Positions 12,650 through 24,723 of a stretch of DNA of 64,000 nt are shown here, piece by piece. The position numbers were made by a program, and so were the translations under genes. The number at the start of each line of letters is the position of its first letter. Positions within the stretch are counted from its first letter, which is position 1. The DNA lies in NCBI GenBank assembly GCA_029582265.1, contig CM055828.1, positions 30,314,459-30,378,458 of the forward strand. Direction: 5' to 3'. A model generated the notes under the pieces. That model saw nothing but the letters and a program-made list of their open reading frames with translations, made no database searches and was not told the DNA's origin. Origin of the DNA: Zoroaster sp. YZ-2022 (lineage: Eukaryota; Echinodermata; Asteroidea; Forcipulatida; Zoroasteridae).

Positions 12650-12689
12650 TTCCTGAGCAATTTCACTTATTTTGTTGTTTTTCAGCGAT
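12650..12689 (-). pseudogene. Truncated LRR exon
   Basis: Acceptor-side half only, with the same breakpoint as 8454-8492. Confidence 0.6.
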
Positions 12690-13350
12690 CTAAGATGGAA
12701 AACAAAGTAGGTTAAAACAAAGATCGTTAAACTTCCTTTAATAGGGTTATTTTCGCCGATGTTCTAGATTTTCAAAAGCATACCGGACTTGGTGAAATAT
12801 TAGTGATCGGTCAAAACTATGAAAAATATTTCCACCTGCAGCTCATTTGGCCTATTATGAAAATAAAGTCACGAAGAGAGTTAAAACATCGTGTTAAAGC
12901 AGATATAGACCTACATTGGTATATATCCATCAATGTTCTCAGACTTTCCTGAAATCATACTTCATTAAACGTTGTCATGGATCGAACAACAATTTTCCTG
13001 CCTGAGGTTTCGCGTATTTTAGAAAAATAAAATTACAAATGAATCTCGACAGACAACAGTTGAGTGCACCGAAATATAAAACATAAAAGTATCAGTTCGT
13101 TGTCCTAGTAGTATGTTTAATTTTATGATTGAAGATATACATTAAACATCAGATCCGTGAAAATGTTTCATTACTTTGTTTCGTTAAAGAGAAAAGTGAA
13201 AATGCGTTGAAATATTTCGATCAGCAAACATGAACTAGGGCCTAAGCAGTTTAAGCACTCATCTAATTTGTTTGCAGTGATACGTATAACTTCAGTCAAG
13301 ATAAATCGGTGGCTCGATGTGTGATTAAAATTCATGACATGAATACTTAC

Positions 13351-13420
13351 AAAATTTCGAGATTTGTATCCCAGCAAATGTTCCTGGAGCAATTTCACTG
13401 ATTTTGTTGTTTTCCACAAT
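13351..13420 (-). pseudogene. LRR exon copy, 70 bp, frame broken
   Basis: Donor GTAAGT and acceptor CATCTTAG are intact. The exon has small losses relative to the 43713-43784 copy, which it otherwise matches. Confidence 0.65.
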
Positions 13421-14045
13421 CTAAGATGGAAAACAAAGTAGGATTAAAACAAAGATCATTAACTTCCGTTAATATGGTTATTTTCGCCGATGTTCTTAGA
13501 TTTTCCTAAAAGCATATTTGGTGAAATATTAGTGATCGGTCAAAAACTATGAAAATATTTCCGCCTGCAGCTCATTAGTCCTATATAGAAAATAATATCG
13601 CCTATAGCGTTAAAACAGAATAAGCTCTCGTCGTATATATCCAATGTTCTCAGATTTTCCTTTTGAAACGTTGCCATGTATCATGATTGAAGTTTTTTTT
13701 TTAAATTGAAGTAAGTACGCTTTGTAAGATGAGGAAATGAAGTAGGGTTAAACATTGTATTAAAACACATAACAACAATGCCCGACTGCCTGAGGTTCAC
13801 ATATTTTAGAAATCTTAAATAACGAATGAATCTCGATAGACAACACTTGAGTGCATCGTTATAAAAACCGGTTTGGTGGAATGCACTTTCATTTACAAGT
13901 GTTATATTATGGGACAAGTTTTGTTGTCTTTCGTAATATTCTCATTACTATAACCATTCATTTGTTTACAATGAGACATAACTTCAATCAGGAGAAATCG
14001 GTGGCTCGATGCTGCGTGATTAAAATTCATAACATGAATACTGAC

Positions 14046-14118
14046 AATATTCTGAGATTTTGTAGACCATCAAATGATTTTGGAGCAATTTCACTGTTTT
14101 TTGTTATTGGGCAGCAAT
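14046..14118 (-). pseudogene. LRR exon copy, 73 bp
   Basis: APKSFDGLQNLRI type, with donor GTCAGT. A run of T is longer than in other copies, giving a 1-nt gain. Confidence 0.65.
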
Positions 14119-14628
14119 CTGGATGGGAAAACAAAATTGGGGTTTAAAAACAAAGAACATCCTATTTCCCAGAATGTCATCATCCTGTCAGCTTGCATTG
14201 ATGATGTTGTCATCCTAGATAAATTATCTCAGGATCTCAACAAAGTTGGATGCCACTTGAGCTCCGTATGATTGAACATCATGGCTAATACTTAAAATTT
14301 TTGAGATTCTGTATCAGTTCGTTGTCCTATAGCCTTTCAACGAATAAGTGTATATATGACAATTTGTAAAATAAGTTTAAAACGAACCATAAAATATCCT
14401 CGTTAGAGACATTTTATTATGTTTAACTTTATCATTGAAGATGTTAAACAACAGATCCGTGAAAAAAGTTGCTCATCACTTTTTTTCGTTAAAAGAAAAG
14501 ATTCAAATATTTCGATTGGCAAACATGAACTAAGCACTTCATCTAATTTATTTGCAGTGATACGTAACTTCAGTCAAGACAAATCGGTGGCTCCATGCTG
14601 CGTGATTAAAATTCATGACATGAATTTA

Positions 14629-14700
14629 AAAGTGCTGAGATTTTTTAGACCATCAAATGTTCCTGGAGGAATTTCACCGATGTTGTTATTTGACAGCCAT
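14629..14700 (-). CDS. LRR exon, 72 bp, open, donor damaged
   Basis: Reads WLSNNNIGEIPPGTFDGLKN in phase 2, with acceptor CATCTTACAG. The expected GTAAGT is missing (TAAATT). Confidence 0.65.
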
Positions 14701-14875
14701 CTGTAAGATGGTAAAGAAAAAGTGAAGTTTGAGAAAGCCAAGGATCATTATTCGATGCTTTTAGAAAATTGAACATCGGCGAAATACGGGGTTTAATGAT
14801 CTTGTTTAACAAGATCATTAAATCCATTTTCGCGATGTTCTGATTTTCTAAAAGCTATTTAAAAAAGTGATCAAA

Positions 14876-14915
14876 ATTCCTGGAGCAATTTCACTTATTT
14901 TTTGTTTTCAACGAT
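14876..14915 (-). pseudogene. Truncated LRR exon
   Basis: Acceptor-side half, with the same breakpoint family as 8454-8492. Confidence 0.6.
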
Positions 14916-15550
14916 CTAAGATGGGAAAACAAGTAGGGTTAAAACAAAAAATCATTAACTTCCGTTAATATGGTTATTTTCGCGATGTTCTTAGATTTTC
15001 CCAAAAACATATTTGGTGAAATATTAGTGATCGTCAAAACTATGAAAATATTTCCGCCTGCAGCTCATTAGTCCTATATAGAAAATAATATCGCCTTTGC
15101 GTTAAAACAGATATAAGCCTACGTCGGGATATATCCACCAATGTTCTCAGATTTTCCTTTATGAAACGTTGCCATGGTATCATGATTGAAGTTTTTTTTT
15201 TTTTAAATTGAAGTAAGTACGCTTTTGTAAGATGAGGAAATGAAGTAGGGTTAAACATTGTATTAAAACACATAACAACAATGCCCGACTGCCTGAGGTT
15301 CAATATTTAGAAATCTTAAATAACGAATGAATTCGATAGACAACACTTGAGTGCATCGTTATAAAACCGGTTTGGTGGAATGCTACTCTTCATTTACAAG
15401 TGTTATATTATGGGATAGTTTTGTTGTCTTTTCAGTAATTTCTCATTACATATAACCATTCATTTGTTTGCAATGAGACATAGCTTCCAGTCAGGAGAAA
15501 TCGGTGAAGCAAATGCTGCGTGATTGAAATTCATAACGCCAGATACTGAC

Positions 15551-15624
15551 AATATTCTGAGATTTTGTGACCATCAAAATGATTTTGGAGCAATTTCACA
15601 CTGATTTTGTTGTTGGGCAGCCAT
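15551..15624 (-). pseudogene. LRR exon copy, 74 bp
   Basis: APKSFDG type with donor GTCAGT. Small insertions break the frame. Confidence 0.6.
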
Positions 15625-15840
15625 CTAGGATGGAGGAAAACAAAATTGGAGTTAAACAAAGAACATCCTACTTCCAGAAATGTCATCATCCTGAGATAAA
15701 TTATATGTCAGGATGTCGTCAGCTTACATTGATTATGTGCTGTCACTCCTACAAGATAAATTATCTCCAGGATCTCCACAAAGATTGAGATGCCACTTGC
15801 AGAGCTCCGTATGATTGAACATCATTGCATGAATACTTAC

Positions 15841-15917
15841 AATTTTCTGAGATTTTTGTAGACCATCAAATGATTTTTGGAGCAATTTCCACTGATTTTG
15901 ATTTGTTGGGCAGCCAT
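15841..15917 (-). pseudogene. LRR exon copy, 77 bp
   Basis: Donor GTAAGT. Five extra bases are scattered through the exon relative to 18854-18925. Scattered single insertions like these resemble read errors. Confidence 0.6.
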
Positions 15918-16541
15918 CTAGGATGAGAAAACAAAATTGGGTTAAAACAAAGAACATCCTAACTTCCAATGTCATCCTGAGTCCTATGATAAATGTCAGG
16001 ATATTTATCATCCGCTGAAAGCATATTCCAGAGATTATCTCAGTCATCTCAACAAAGTCCTGAGATGCAATTTCACTGATTTTGTTGTTGTCATCGTAGG
16101 ATAATATTAGTCCCGATCTGAAAGTTGGATTTCCACCTCCAGATCTCAAGAGCTCCGTGCGTATGATTAAACATCATGGCTAATACTTACAATTTTCTGA
16201 GATTTTGTCCTATAATCCTTAGCCTTACAATGAATAAGTGTTATATAGCGTGACAATTTGTAAAATAAGTTTAAAACGAACAATACAAATATTCTCGTTA
16301 GAGACATTTTATTATGTTTAACTTCATGATTGAAGATATGTTAAACAACAGATCCGTGAAAATATGTAGCTCATTACTTTGTTTCGTTAAAGAGAACAAA
16401 AGTGAAAATTCATTCGAATATTTCGATTGGCAACCATGAACTAAGCACTTCATCTAATTGCTTGCAGTGATACGTAACTTCAGTCAAGAGGAATCGGTGG
16501 CTCCATGCTGCGTGATTGAAATTCATGACATGAACACTTAC

Positions 16542-16613
16542 AAATAATAGAGATTTTGTAGACCAGCAAATGTTCCTGGAGCAATTGCACTGATGTTGTT
16601 GTTTTCCAGCCGT
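16542..16613 (-). CDS. LRR exon, 72 bp, open
   Basis: Reads RLENNNISAIAPGTFAGLQN in phase 2, with donor GTAAGT and acceptor CATCTAAG. Confidence 0.75.
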
Positions 16614-17340
16614 CTTAGATGGGAAAGTAAAAAAGATCAATAACCGTCCGTTATTTTCAATTTTCCTCAAAAGCATATCTGTAAGAAATATTAGTGATCG
16701 GACAAAAACTATGAAATATATTTCCGCCTGCAGCTCATTAGGCCTATATAGAAAATAAAATCACCTATATAGGGTGAAAACATCGTGTCAAAGCAGATAT
16801 AGTCTTACATCGGTATATATCCATCAATGTTCTCAGATTTTCCTGAAATCATACATGAAACGTTGTCATGGTATCTATAAACAAGTTCCAAAATTTTCCT
16901 ACCCCAGGTTCACTCATTTTAGAAAATTAAATTTACAAATGATTCTTGATAGACAACAGTTGAGTGCATCGAAATATCAAACATAAAAGTATCAGTTCAT
17001 TGTCCTATACCGTAGCCATCCAATGAATAAGTGTGATATAGTGTGACAATTTGTAAAACGAACAAATTTAAAACGAACAATACAATATTTCCTCATTAGA
17101 GACAATATATTATAAGAGTATGTTTAACTTTATGATTGAAGATATACATTAAACAACGGATCCGTGAAAAATGTAGCTCGTTACTTTGTTTCGTTAAAGA
17201 CAAACAAGTGAAAATGCATTTAAATATTTCGATCGGTACGAAACCTGAACTTTGTACTCCTAATTTTGTTTTGTCGTCAGATGTAAATTAAGTACAAAAT
17301 AATGTATGGCAGGTTTCTGTTTGATTGACAAGTAAGTGCG

Positions 17341-17409
17341 CTTTTGTAGACTATCAAATGTTCTGGGTCAAAGTATATTAGTATACTAATATTGCTGTTG
17401 TCCAGACAT
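17341..17409 (-). pseudogene. Strongly diverged LRR exon
   Basis: Retains LDNSNIS and FDPEHLIVY at LRR-equivalent positions, and a TATTAGTATACTAATA palindrome in the middle. It lies in an open frame of 125 codons (17277-17654) that I do not believe is translated. Confidence 0.5.
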
Positions 17410-17690
17410 CTATGATGAAGTATAGAGTTAAAAACATTGTATTGAAACACATAACAAGAATTATCCTGCCTGAGGTTCACATATTTTAAGAAATTTAAAA
17501 TAACAAAATCTTGATAGACAACACTTGAGTGCATCGATATAAACAAAATGGGTTGGGTGGAATACCAGCCTCCATTAACAAGTGTTATAGTATTGTACAT
17601 GTTAATTATTTGTTTGAATTTGTTTCTCCAGATGTTCTCATTACACATAACCATTTAAATAAGTATAATTTATGGTCAAAATCAGATACA

Positions 17691-17800
17691 TTAAAGGGAC
17701 ACTATCGTTACGATCAACAAGGCATGGAATCGGGGTGCTAGTTTTAGATGAATCATTGTCTGAAAATAATATCAGTACCTCACATGATAAGTTTGTGACA
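17691..17800. mobile_element. Half copy of the TTAAAGG MITE inside an array intron
   Basis: TTAAAGGGACACTATCGTTA followed by GGCATGGAATCGGGGTGCTA matches one half of 48829-49055 in inverse orientation. Confidence 0.65.
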
Positions 17801-17864
17801 AGGTATTACTGATCGGTCAAAACGGATGAACAATGTTTCCGCCTGCAGCTCATTATATCGCCTA

Positions 17865-18126
17865 TACACACTAAGAAATAATGGTTCAAATCTGCACCCA
17901 TATCGTTGATACAATAACAGCACCCCTGTGGGTGCAGACTTGGCACCCCCTGGATGTGTGCCTCCCCTACGGGTGCAGATTTACACCCTCAAAGGAGCAA
18001 ATATGCACCCATAGAGGAGGCACACATCCAGGGGATGCCAAGTCTTCACCCACAGGGGTGCTGCTATTGTATTAACGATATGCACCCCTATGGGTGCAGA
18101 TTTGAACTATTATTTCTTAGTGTGTA
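17865..18126. mobile_element. Foldback element, about 262 bp, in LRR intron
   Basis: An imperfect palindrome over nearly its whole length: TACACACTAAGAAATA pairs with TATTTCTTAGTGTGTA, and TGCACCC and CCTGGATGTGTGCCTCC blocks pair with GGGTGCA and GAGGCACACATCCAGG. Non-coding. A near-identical copy lies at 40472-40723. Confidence 0.8.
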
Positions 18127-18580
18127 GGGTTAAAGCAGATATAGGCCTACGTCGGTATATATCCACCAGTGTTCTCAGATATTTTTAATGAAACGTTGTC
18201 ATGGTATCATGATTGAAATTTTGTTTGTTTGAAATTGAAGCAAGTACGCTTTTGTAAGATGAGGAAATGAAGTAGGGTTAAACATTGTATTAAAACGCAT
18301 AACAACAATGCCCGACTGCCCGAGGTTCACATATTTTAGAAATCTTAAATAACGAATGAATCTCGATAGACAACACTTGAATGCATTGATATAAAAACCG
18401 GTTTGGTGGAATGCTACTCTTCATTTACAAGTGTTATATTATGGGACAAGTTTTGTTGTGTTTTCAGAAATATTCTCATTACATATAACCATTCATTTGT
18501 TTGCAATGAGACATAACTTCAATCAGGAGAAATCGGTGGCTCGATGCTGCGTGATTGAAATTCATAACATGAATACTGAC

Positions 18581-18652
18581 AATATTCTGAGATTTTGTGG
18601 ACCATCAAATGATTTTGGAGCAATTTCACTGATTTTGTTGTTGGGCAGCCAT
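18581..18652 (-). CDS. LRR exon, 72 bp, open
   Basis: Reads WLPNNKISEIAPKSFDGPQN in phase 2. The donor is GTCAGT and the acceptor TTTTCCCATCCTAG. Confidence 0.75.
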
Positions 18653-18765
18653 CTAGGATGGGAAAACAAAATTGGGTTAAAACAAAGAACATCCTACTTC
18701 CAGAATGTCATCATCCTGAGATAAATTATGTCAGGATGTCGTCAGCTTACATTGATTATGTTGTC

Positions 18766-18790
18766 ATCCTGAGATAAATTATCTCAGGAT
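18766..18790. repeat. Short perfect palindrome repeated in array introns
   Basis: ATCCTGAGATAA, one A, then TTATCTCAGGAT. Near-identical copies follow at about 19015 and 41366, always upstream in the plus sense of GATCTCAACAAAG-type sequence. Confidence 0.8.
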
Positions 18791-18853
18791 CTCCACAAAG
18801 TTGGATGCCACTTCCAGAGCTCCGTATGATTGAACATCATTGCTAATACTTAC

Positions 18854-18925
18854 AATTTTCTGAGATTTTGTAGACCATCAAATGATTTTGGAGCAATTTC
18901 ACTGATTTTGTTGTTGGGCAGCCAT
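18854..18925 (-). CDS. LRR exon, 72 bp, open
   Basis: Reads WLPNNKISEIAPKSFDGLQN in phase 2, with donor GTAAGT and acceptor CATCCTAG. Confidence 0.78.
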
Positions 18926-19445
18926 CTAGGATGAGAAAACAAAATTGGGTTAAAACAAAGAACATCCTAATTCCAGAATGTCATCATCCTGAGATAAATG
19001 TCAGGATGTTGTCATCCTGAGATAAATTATCTCGGGATCTCAACAAAGTTGGATGCCACTTCCAGAGCTCCGTATGATTGAACATCATGGCTAATACTTA
19101 CAATTTTCTGAGATTTTGTCCTATAGCCTTACAATGAATAAGTGTTATATAGCGTGACAATTTGTAAAATAAGTTTAAAACGAACAATACAAATATTCTC
19201 GTTAGAGACATTTTATTATGTTTAACTTCATGATTGAAGATATGTTAAACAACAGATCCGTGAAAAAATGTAGCTCATTACTTTGTTTCGTTAAAGAGAA
19301 CAAAAGTGAAAATTCATTCGAATATTTCGATTGGCAACCATGAACTAAGCACTTCATCTAATTGTTTGCAGTGATACGTAACTTCAGTCAAGAGGAATCG
19401 GTGGCTCCATGCTGCGTGATTGAAATTCATGACATGAACATTTAC

Positions 19446-19492
19446 AAATAATAGCAAATGTTCCTGGAGCAATTTCACTTATTTTGTTGTTT
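19446..19492 (-). pseudogene. LRR exon cut by retrotransposon insertion
   Basis: The donor-side part lacks the FDGLQNL codons (internal deletion). The acceptor side stops in TTGTTGTTT, where the (AATTC)n tail of the retrotransposon begins. Confidence 0.7.
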
Positions 19493-19777
19493 CAATTCAA
19501 TTCAATTCAATTCAATTCAAAGTAACATTTATTTCCACATGATATCATCATCAAGAAAAGTACAGTGGGAAAATACTGAAGTGGAGGCACGTTCCAAAAA
19601 AGCAGGGCTTGTCAAGGAACAGCTTCACACACAAAACATACGCATCATTAATACCACATACAACAAACAACAATGACAGTGTGCATACGTGTACTAAGAC
19701 TGACAAAAGTAATTAGACAATAAGTAACTTAATGAGAAAATAATAAAATGACTGTAGAAAATAAAATTAAAAAGGGT

Positions 19778-22700
19778 TTACTGAGGAGACTGGTGAATTA
19801 AAAAAGACTTGAGTTTGTGTTTAAAAAGAGCGAGTGATTGACATTCAGAAAGTGATAGAGGAAGGCTATTCCAGTTTACAGGGCCAGAGAACGTTACAAA
19901 ATGTTGAGAGAGAGAGAGAGAGAGTGGTTTTGACAAGTGGAATGTGAACTTTAGAAGAAGACTGGGTATTGTGACTGTGAACAGACCTATTTAACTGAAA
20001 AAGATTATGCAAGGTTGGAAGAAGTAAATTATTGGAGAATTTGAACATGAAAATATCTTGTTGGAAGCTGTTGATATTAGTAAGAGTAAGAATATTAAGT
20101 TTACGAAACAACGGTCTAGTGTGTTCTCTAAACTAAGCCTTGGAGATAATACGGACAGCTTTTTTTAATTTGTAACTTCACTAGTTTGTCAACTCTAGAA
20201 TGAAAGTTATTTGCCCATACAACGTTACAATAAGACAAATGCGGAAGAATCAGTGAACAATACAAAGTACGTAAAATATTACATGGGAGAATAAATTTTA
20301 GCCTACTTATGATACCAATACTTTTAGACACTTTGTTTTCAATCTCTTTTATGTGAAATTTCCAAGTAAGACTATTATCAATATAAACACCCAAAAATTG
20401 GGTATGTGACACCTGCTTAATAGGAACAGTATTATTCTTAACTTGACAGTTAGAGGGAGAAGAAATATTGGACTTTTTACGAAAAATCATAAAATTACAT
20501 TTGTTCAAGTTAAGAGACAGTCTGTTGACTTGGAGCCAGGTAGCAACATTACCCAATTCTATGTTGATGGTATTAATAATAGAAACCAGAGTAGCATTGT
20601 CACCAGAATAAAAAACATTGGTGTCATCAGCAAATAAGATAAAAGATAAAGAAGTAGATGAATAACAAATATCATTAATATACAAAGAAAACAACAACGG
20701 GCCGAGAAGGGATCCTTGGAGTACTCCACAAGTAACAGTGTTGATAGCAGAGCTAGAACAACCAATTCGAGTATACTGACTTCTGTTGGAGAGATAACTT
20801 GTAAACCAGTTTAACAGGAGTACCCTTATACCATAATAACTTAATTTATGTAAAAGAATGCTATGATTAATCGTATCAAAGGCTTTAGAGAGGTCTAAAA
20901 ATATTCCTACAGAAATATAATTATTCTCAAAACCTTTAGTGATTTTGTTGATCATATCAATGAGGGCCATGTCAGTAGAGTGGTTACTTCTAAACCCATA
21001 TTGACCATTGAATAAAATGTTGAATTTATTTTAAAAGGCACTGGTTCTAATGTAGGCTATCTTTTCGAGTATTTTAGAGAAAACTGACAAACGGAGATGG
21101 GTCTATAATTAACCAGTTCACAATGATCACCACTCTTATAGATGGGAGTCACCCTAGCTATTTTGAGCTTGTCAGGAAAGATACCTCTGGAAAGAGATAA
21201 GTTAAAGACATGACACAATGGAAGGCTGACATGCCCAATGACAGATTTTAGCACATCTGGACTGATATCATCGTATCCTGAGCTCTTACCATTCTTCAAA
21301 GAATTAACAATGTCACAGATTTCCTTTTGGTAAGTCGGATACAGGTACATTGAATCAGTATAACTGCCCTTAAGATAATGATCAAAGGCTACGTTGGGCT
21401 GAGGTATTAGGCTGCTCAAAGAAGGGCCAATGCTAGTGAAGTAGTTGTTAAACGCAGTGGCGATTTTGTCAGGGTTGGTAATCAGCCTTCCATTGTGGTT
21501 AATCTTCTTAAACATCGTATTGGTAGAAGCGTTTTTGTTAAGAATTGTTTTGATAATACTCCAGGTCTTCTTAACATTGTTCTTGGCATCATTAAATTTG
21601 TCAGTGTAGTAATAAATTTTACATTTCTTGATTAAAATATTAAGTTGATTGCGATAAAGGATAAACTTACTTTTATTAGACGCTGAAGGGTGATTAAGCA
21701 TTTTTTTAATACAATCTATGCTTATATTTGACAGATTTAATCAAACCAGCAGTCATCCAGCACTTTTTTTACGAACAACATTAGCTTTAACTTTCTTGGC
21801 AGGAAAACACTTATCATAAAGTTTGGAAAACATTAAGTGGAACATATCAAAAGCCCCATTAGGGTTCTCGTTGGATAGCACATAGTTCCAGTTAACCTTG
21901 CTAAGTTCATTCGAAAATGAGGCAATATTACAAGCATTGATTTCCCTTCTCACATACTGTTCGGATCTCAGTGGAGTTTTATGAGTACTGAATGTGGATA
22001 TTTGAAAAACTGGCAAATGATCAGTGATGTCAGCAAACAAGATTCCACTTGAGATATTGCGATCAGTGTTATTCGAAATAATGTTATCAATAAGAGTAGC
22101 ACTGGTTTCTGTGATGCGGGTGGGTTTGTTTATTAATGGAAGTTGGTAATTGCTAAACAAACTATTTACAAAGTCCTGGGTGGCCTGATGCGATTCATAT
22201 TGAAGGAGATCTATGTTGAAATCACCCATGAAAAACGTGAGCTTGTTTTCCTGATTGATTAAATGTAGAAGGTCATCAAAAGATTCAATAAAATAAACGG
22301 GGTGGACCGTAGGTGGCCTGTATAACACTCCTACAATGATATTTTTACGCCCTGGGGAAGATATTTCGATGAAAAGTGAGTCACAGATATCGCTGTTTAA
22401 AAGAAAGGGAATTATGTACATACAAAGCAACTCCTCCACCTCTTTTGACTGCTCTATCTTTACCAAGAAAGCTGTAACCTTTAAGTTCGTATGGTGGACT
22501 ATCCTTATGCAGCCATGTTTCAGTAAAACCAAGGATAGAAAATTCAAAGTTCAAAAGAGCAAGATAGTCACCAATGGCATCAACATTTTTGTAGAAGCTT
22601 CTTGCATTCAAATGAAAGGTAGAGAAGTTGCTTTGGTTAATATCTTTGTTATACATTTCGTTAAACTGATCACAAAACAAGTAGTCAGAAGAGTAATTCT

Positions 22701-22953
22701 GTGTGTTGGAGTAAAAGTTTGCATCAGGATCAATGTCCGAATTACCACCAAATTGGTTGTTAAAAATGAGGGGATTGAAACGCATATTTGAGAGTCTCCG
22801 AGTATCGATTCTGTGATCAGTTTTCAATTCAAGAAGGGCCAAAAAGAAATCTTGATCGTCACCCAAATGATTGAACGGCAGTGCATGTTGAAAACACGGA
22901 TTGTGTTGGTTATATAATTCACAAATACCAGCCATACACAGGAGGGGAATCAA
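19778..22953 (-). pseudogene. ORF2: AP endonuclease and reverse transcriptase
   Basis: This ORF2 makes the element's copying enzyme. Reading order on the minus strand: endonuclease motifs LNARSF, FSILGFTETWL, GVLYRPP, MGDFNIDLL, TLIDNIISN and TDHLPVF (22.6-22.0 kb). RT motifs follow: LKNGKSSGYDDISPDVL, ARVTPIYKSGD, NYRPIS (21.3-21.1 kb), GIFLDLSKAFDTINH, GVLQGSLLGPLLFSLYIND and the catalytic FADDTN (20.9-20.6 kb). A C-terminal tail ends with HSHNTQSSSK and WNSLPLSLSE. The frame is broken at about 22.4 kb, 21.7 kb, 21.0 kb and 20.1 kb, so no full protein is made. The likely start is one of the Met codons at 22953-22935. It follows ORF1 by about 280 bp. Confidence 0.85.
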
Positions 22954-23232
22954 TTGAAAGTGCTAAACAACCCTCATCGCATGACAAGCTTTCTACAGCT
23001 GTAAGATTTACATATTTAAAGTCAGTGGTAGTATACGTATCCATGACGATTGTAAACACAAAAACACTACAATGAGACATAAGGTACAATGAAAACACAG
23101 ATATACAAGTTAAATTTGACATGAAAAAGAGGCAATGTGATTGGAATGAATGCAATTCAAGAGAATCACAAGAAATTGTTATTAATTTACATCTAGGCCT
23201 AAATGTCCAAACTGTCCACGAAGACGATTAGT

Positions 23233-23351
23233 TCATGTAGACGACGGTTTAGCAGACGTGGTGTGCCTTTTTCCATCAATGAAGAGATCGCCGTTTCGGA
23301 ATACGACCTTGTGCCCTGAGTCATATGCCTTCTTCATGATGTCTCTCATAG
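23233..23351 (-). pseudogene. ORF1, 3' part (downstream of the Polinton insertion)
   Basis: Continues from the sequence at 39238. It encodes a C-terminal nucleic-acid-binding-like segment (MKKAYDSGHKVVFRNGDLFI) and ends TGA at 23233. Together with 39243-39420 it resembles the end of L1/CR1-type ORF1 proteins, which bind their own RNA. Confidence 0.7.
23347..23351. repeat. Target-site duplication CATAG, left copy
   Basis: CATAG directly precedes the element end AGTAGA. The matching copy is at 39238-39242. Confidence 0.85.
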
Positions 23352-23619
23352 AGTAGAGTTTCTGGGGAGTTCGTGCCACTTTAAAAAAAAGGTAGGCTGA
23401 TGATGACGTCATGAATAGATGTTGGTTTGGTTGGGTTTTTGGTTTGGTTGATGAGGTTGGGTTGGGGTAGGGGGTTTGAGGTTTGGTTAGGGTTTTTAAA
23501 AAGGTTACAAAAAAAAATTCAAAAAAAAAGATATTGTTTAAAAAAAAACTTTAAAAAAAACCGAAATGATATTATGTGTTTTTATAGTAAAAGATGGCGA
23601 CGACAAAGTATTTACCGAA
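23352..23619 (+). repeat. Polinton left terminal inverted repeat
   Basis: About 268 bp matching the reverse complement of 38960-39237. It includes CTGGGGAGT, a GGTTTGGTTGGGTTT-type G/T-rich tract, a poly-A region, and the start codon plus seven codons of the first gene. One CRE-like TGACGTCA lies at 23404-23411. Confidence 0.9.
23404..23411. promoter_or_regulatory. CRE-like palindrome TGACGTCA in left TIR
   Basis: A perfect ATF/CREB consensus palindrome. The right repeat has two. A role in driving the outer genes is inference. Confidence 0.4.
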
Positions 23620-23909
23620 AGCAATTATTCCATGCGAATGGCTTTTAGTGGGGAAAACAGACAAGTGCTGTATTCCTAGCGTGTGTGGTGGGGTATATTG
23701 TTCGCTACATCTGTGGCGTGTTCGACACGGAAGAAGTATACCAGTTCCATGTCGAAGATGTAAGAATGGTACAAAAACCAAGATAAATTTATGTTCAAAT
23801 GTGGTAATGCATTAAAAATAAATTATTTAAAGCGCGTTGAGGGGAGAGCTAGAAGAAAATATAATTTAGTGATGAAAGAGTTGGTAAATAAAACAAGGCG
23901 TTTATAGTG
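23594..23909 (+). pseudogene. Small Cys-rich Polinton protein, frameshifted
   Basis: Begins MATTKYLPKAIIPCEW inside the left repeat. Paired cysteines follow (CCIPSVCGGVYCSLH, then PCRRCKNGT), suggesting a zinc-binding fold, and after a frame change a basic tail VEGRARRKYNLVMKEL ends at a TAG codon. The uninterrupted part is 73 codons (to 23815); the tail lies in another frame. Outermost left gene, transcribed inwards. I recognise this Cys-rich type from other Polintons but know no function; DNA or RNA binding is possible. Confidence 0.6.
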
Positions 23910-24057
23910 TTAAAATAACTTTTGAATTTATAGTGTAAAAAAAAATTAAAATTTGAATTATACGGGGGAGGTCTTATAATTACCCGCTCCGTTAATATTC
24001 GCGAAGCGGGTTTTTCATCGTATGATTTTTCTATAGTAAAGTTTATTTTAAGTTTTT

Positions 24058-24672
24058 CTATGAGATTTTTTTTTCTTTATCTTTGTCGATAAGGGGTTTA
24101 ACGTCTTTTTTTTCGTTGACGAAATTTTTAGGGGTAAATTTCGTTCTGATGTTTTCTTTCATTTTTGAGTATTTATTTTGCTCTTCATTGATTAAATGAA
24201 ATTCTTCTTGGCATATAACCCCATCTTCGATCGCTTTCGAAACGTGACTGTTGATGGTGTTGAGTTTACTTTCGGCTAAAACTCTAATCTTGTTATGTTT
24301 TTTAGCTTTTTTCTCGAGTTTATATTTCGCGTATCTGATTGCAAAAGCCATACCGCCCAGCCCTAAGGCTAGTCCTTCTAAAAAGAATCCGATGGGTGCA
24401 GCTACGACGCTGGCGATACTGGCGATTCCGACGGCTCCCGCTCCTATACAGACCAATTCCGCCATCGTTTATACGATGGAACAAGTTTTGATGATTTTAT
24501 TATATTTTTTATATACGGCTTCGCGCTCGTTTCTCTCTTTTAAAATTTCTTTTTGAATGTCGTCTATTTTTTGTAAACGAAACGCGTTTACGTTTAACTC
24601 TTGAAGATTGTTAGAAGTATCTGTAGATGGTATAATTGGATAGATTTTCGTTGTTTCTGTAGAGGCGCTCAT
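24058..24672 (-). pseudogene. Conserved Polinton membrane protein with one in-frame TAA
   Basis: One continuous frame of about 204 codons is interrupted by a single TAA about seven bases before the internal ATG at 24465. The N-terminal part has ELNVNAFRLQKIDDIQKEIL and a charged helix. The part after the stop has a Gly/Ala-rich hydrophobic segment (IGAGAVGIASIASVVAAPIG) and a charged helical tail with AESKLNTINSHVSKAIEDG. I recall this two-part layout from other Polinton proteins. If the stop is real, the downstream 135 codons (24058-24465) could still be made from their own ATG. Probably a virion or membrane protein; function unknown. Confidence 0.65.
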
Positions 24673-24723
24673 TATTCTATTAATAATAAAAGATTATAAT
24701 TTTATTTTAAACCAAGAGAAAAA

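Larger units (their letters stand above)
7690..19492 (-). repeat. Tandem LRR exon-intron array, left part
   Basis: Repeated units of roughly 0.7 to 2.3 kb share intron sequence as well as one LRR exon each. On the minus strand each exon is preceded by a pyrimidine-rich tract and AG (for example TTTTCCCATCTTAG) and usually followed by GTAAGT. The exon is 72 bp in intact copies, in phase 2, and encodes one 24-residue repeat of the pattern LxxNxIxxIxPxxFxGLxNL. Exons of this size and phase are known from LGR/glycoprotein-hormone receptors and Slit-like proteins. First and last exons of the gene are not identified. Repeated landmarks include ATTAAACAAC(A/G)GATCCGTG and GACAACA(C/G)TTGAGTGCATCG. 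Copies left of 16 kb carry many 1-2-nt losses relative to later copies. Confidence 0.8.

Noticed and set aside
20443..20637. Plus-strand frames inside 19.8-23.0 kb
   Set aside because: They are shadows of the minus-strand retrotransposon ORF2, whose RT and endonuclease motifs are unambiguous.
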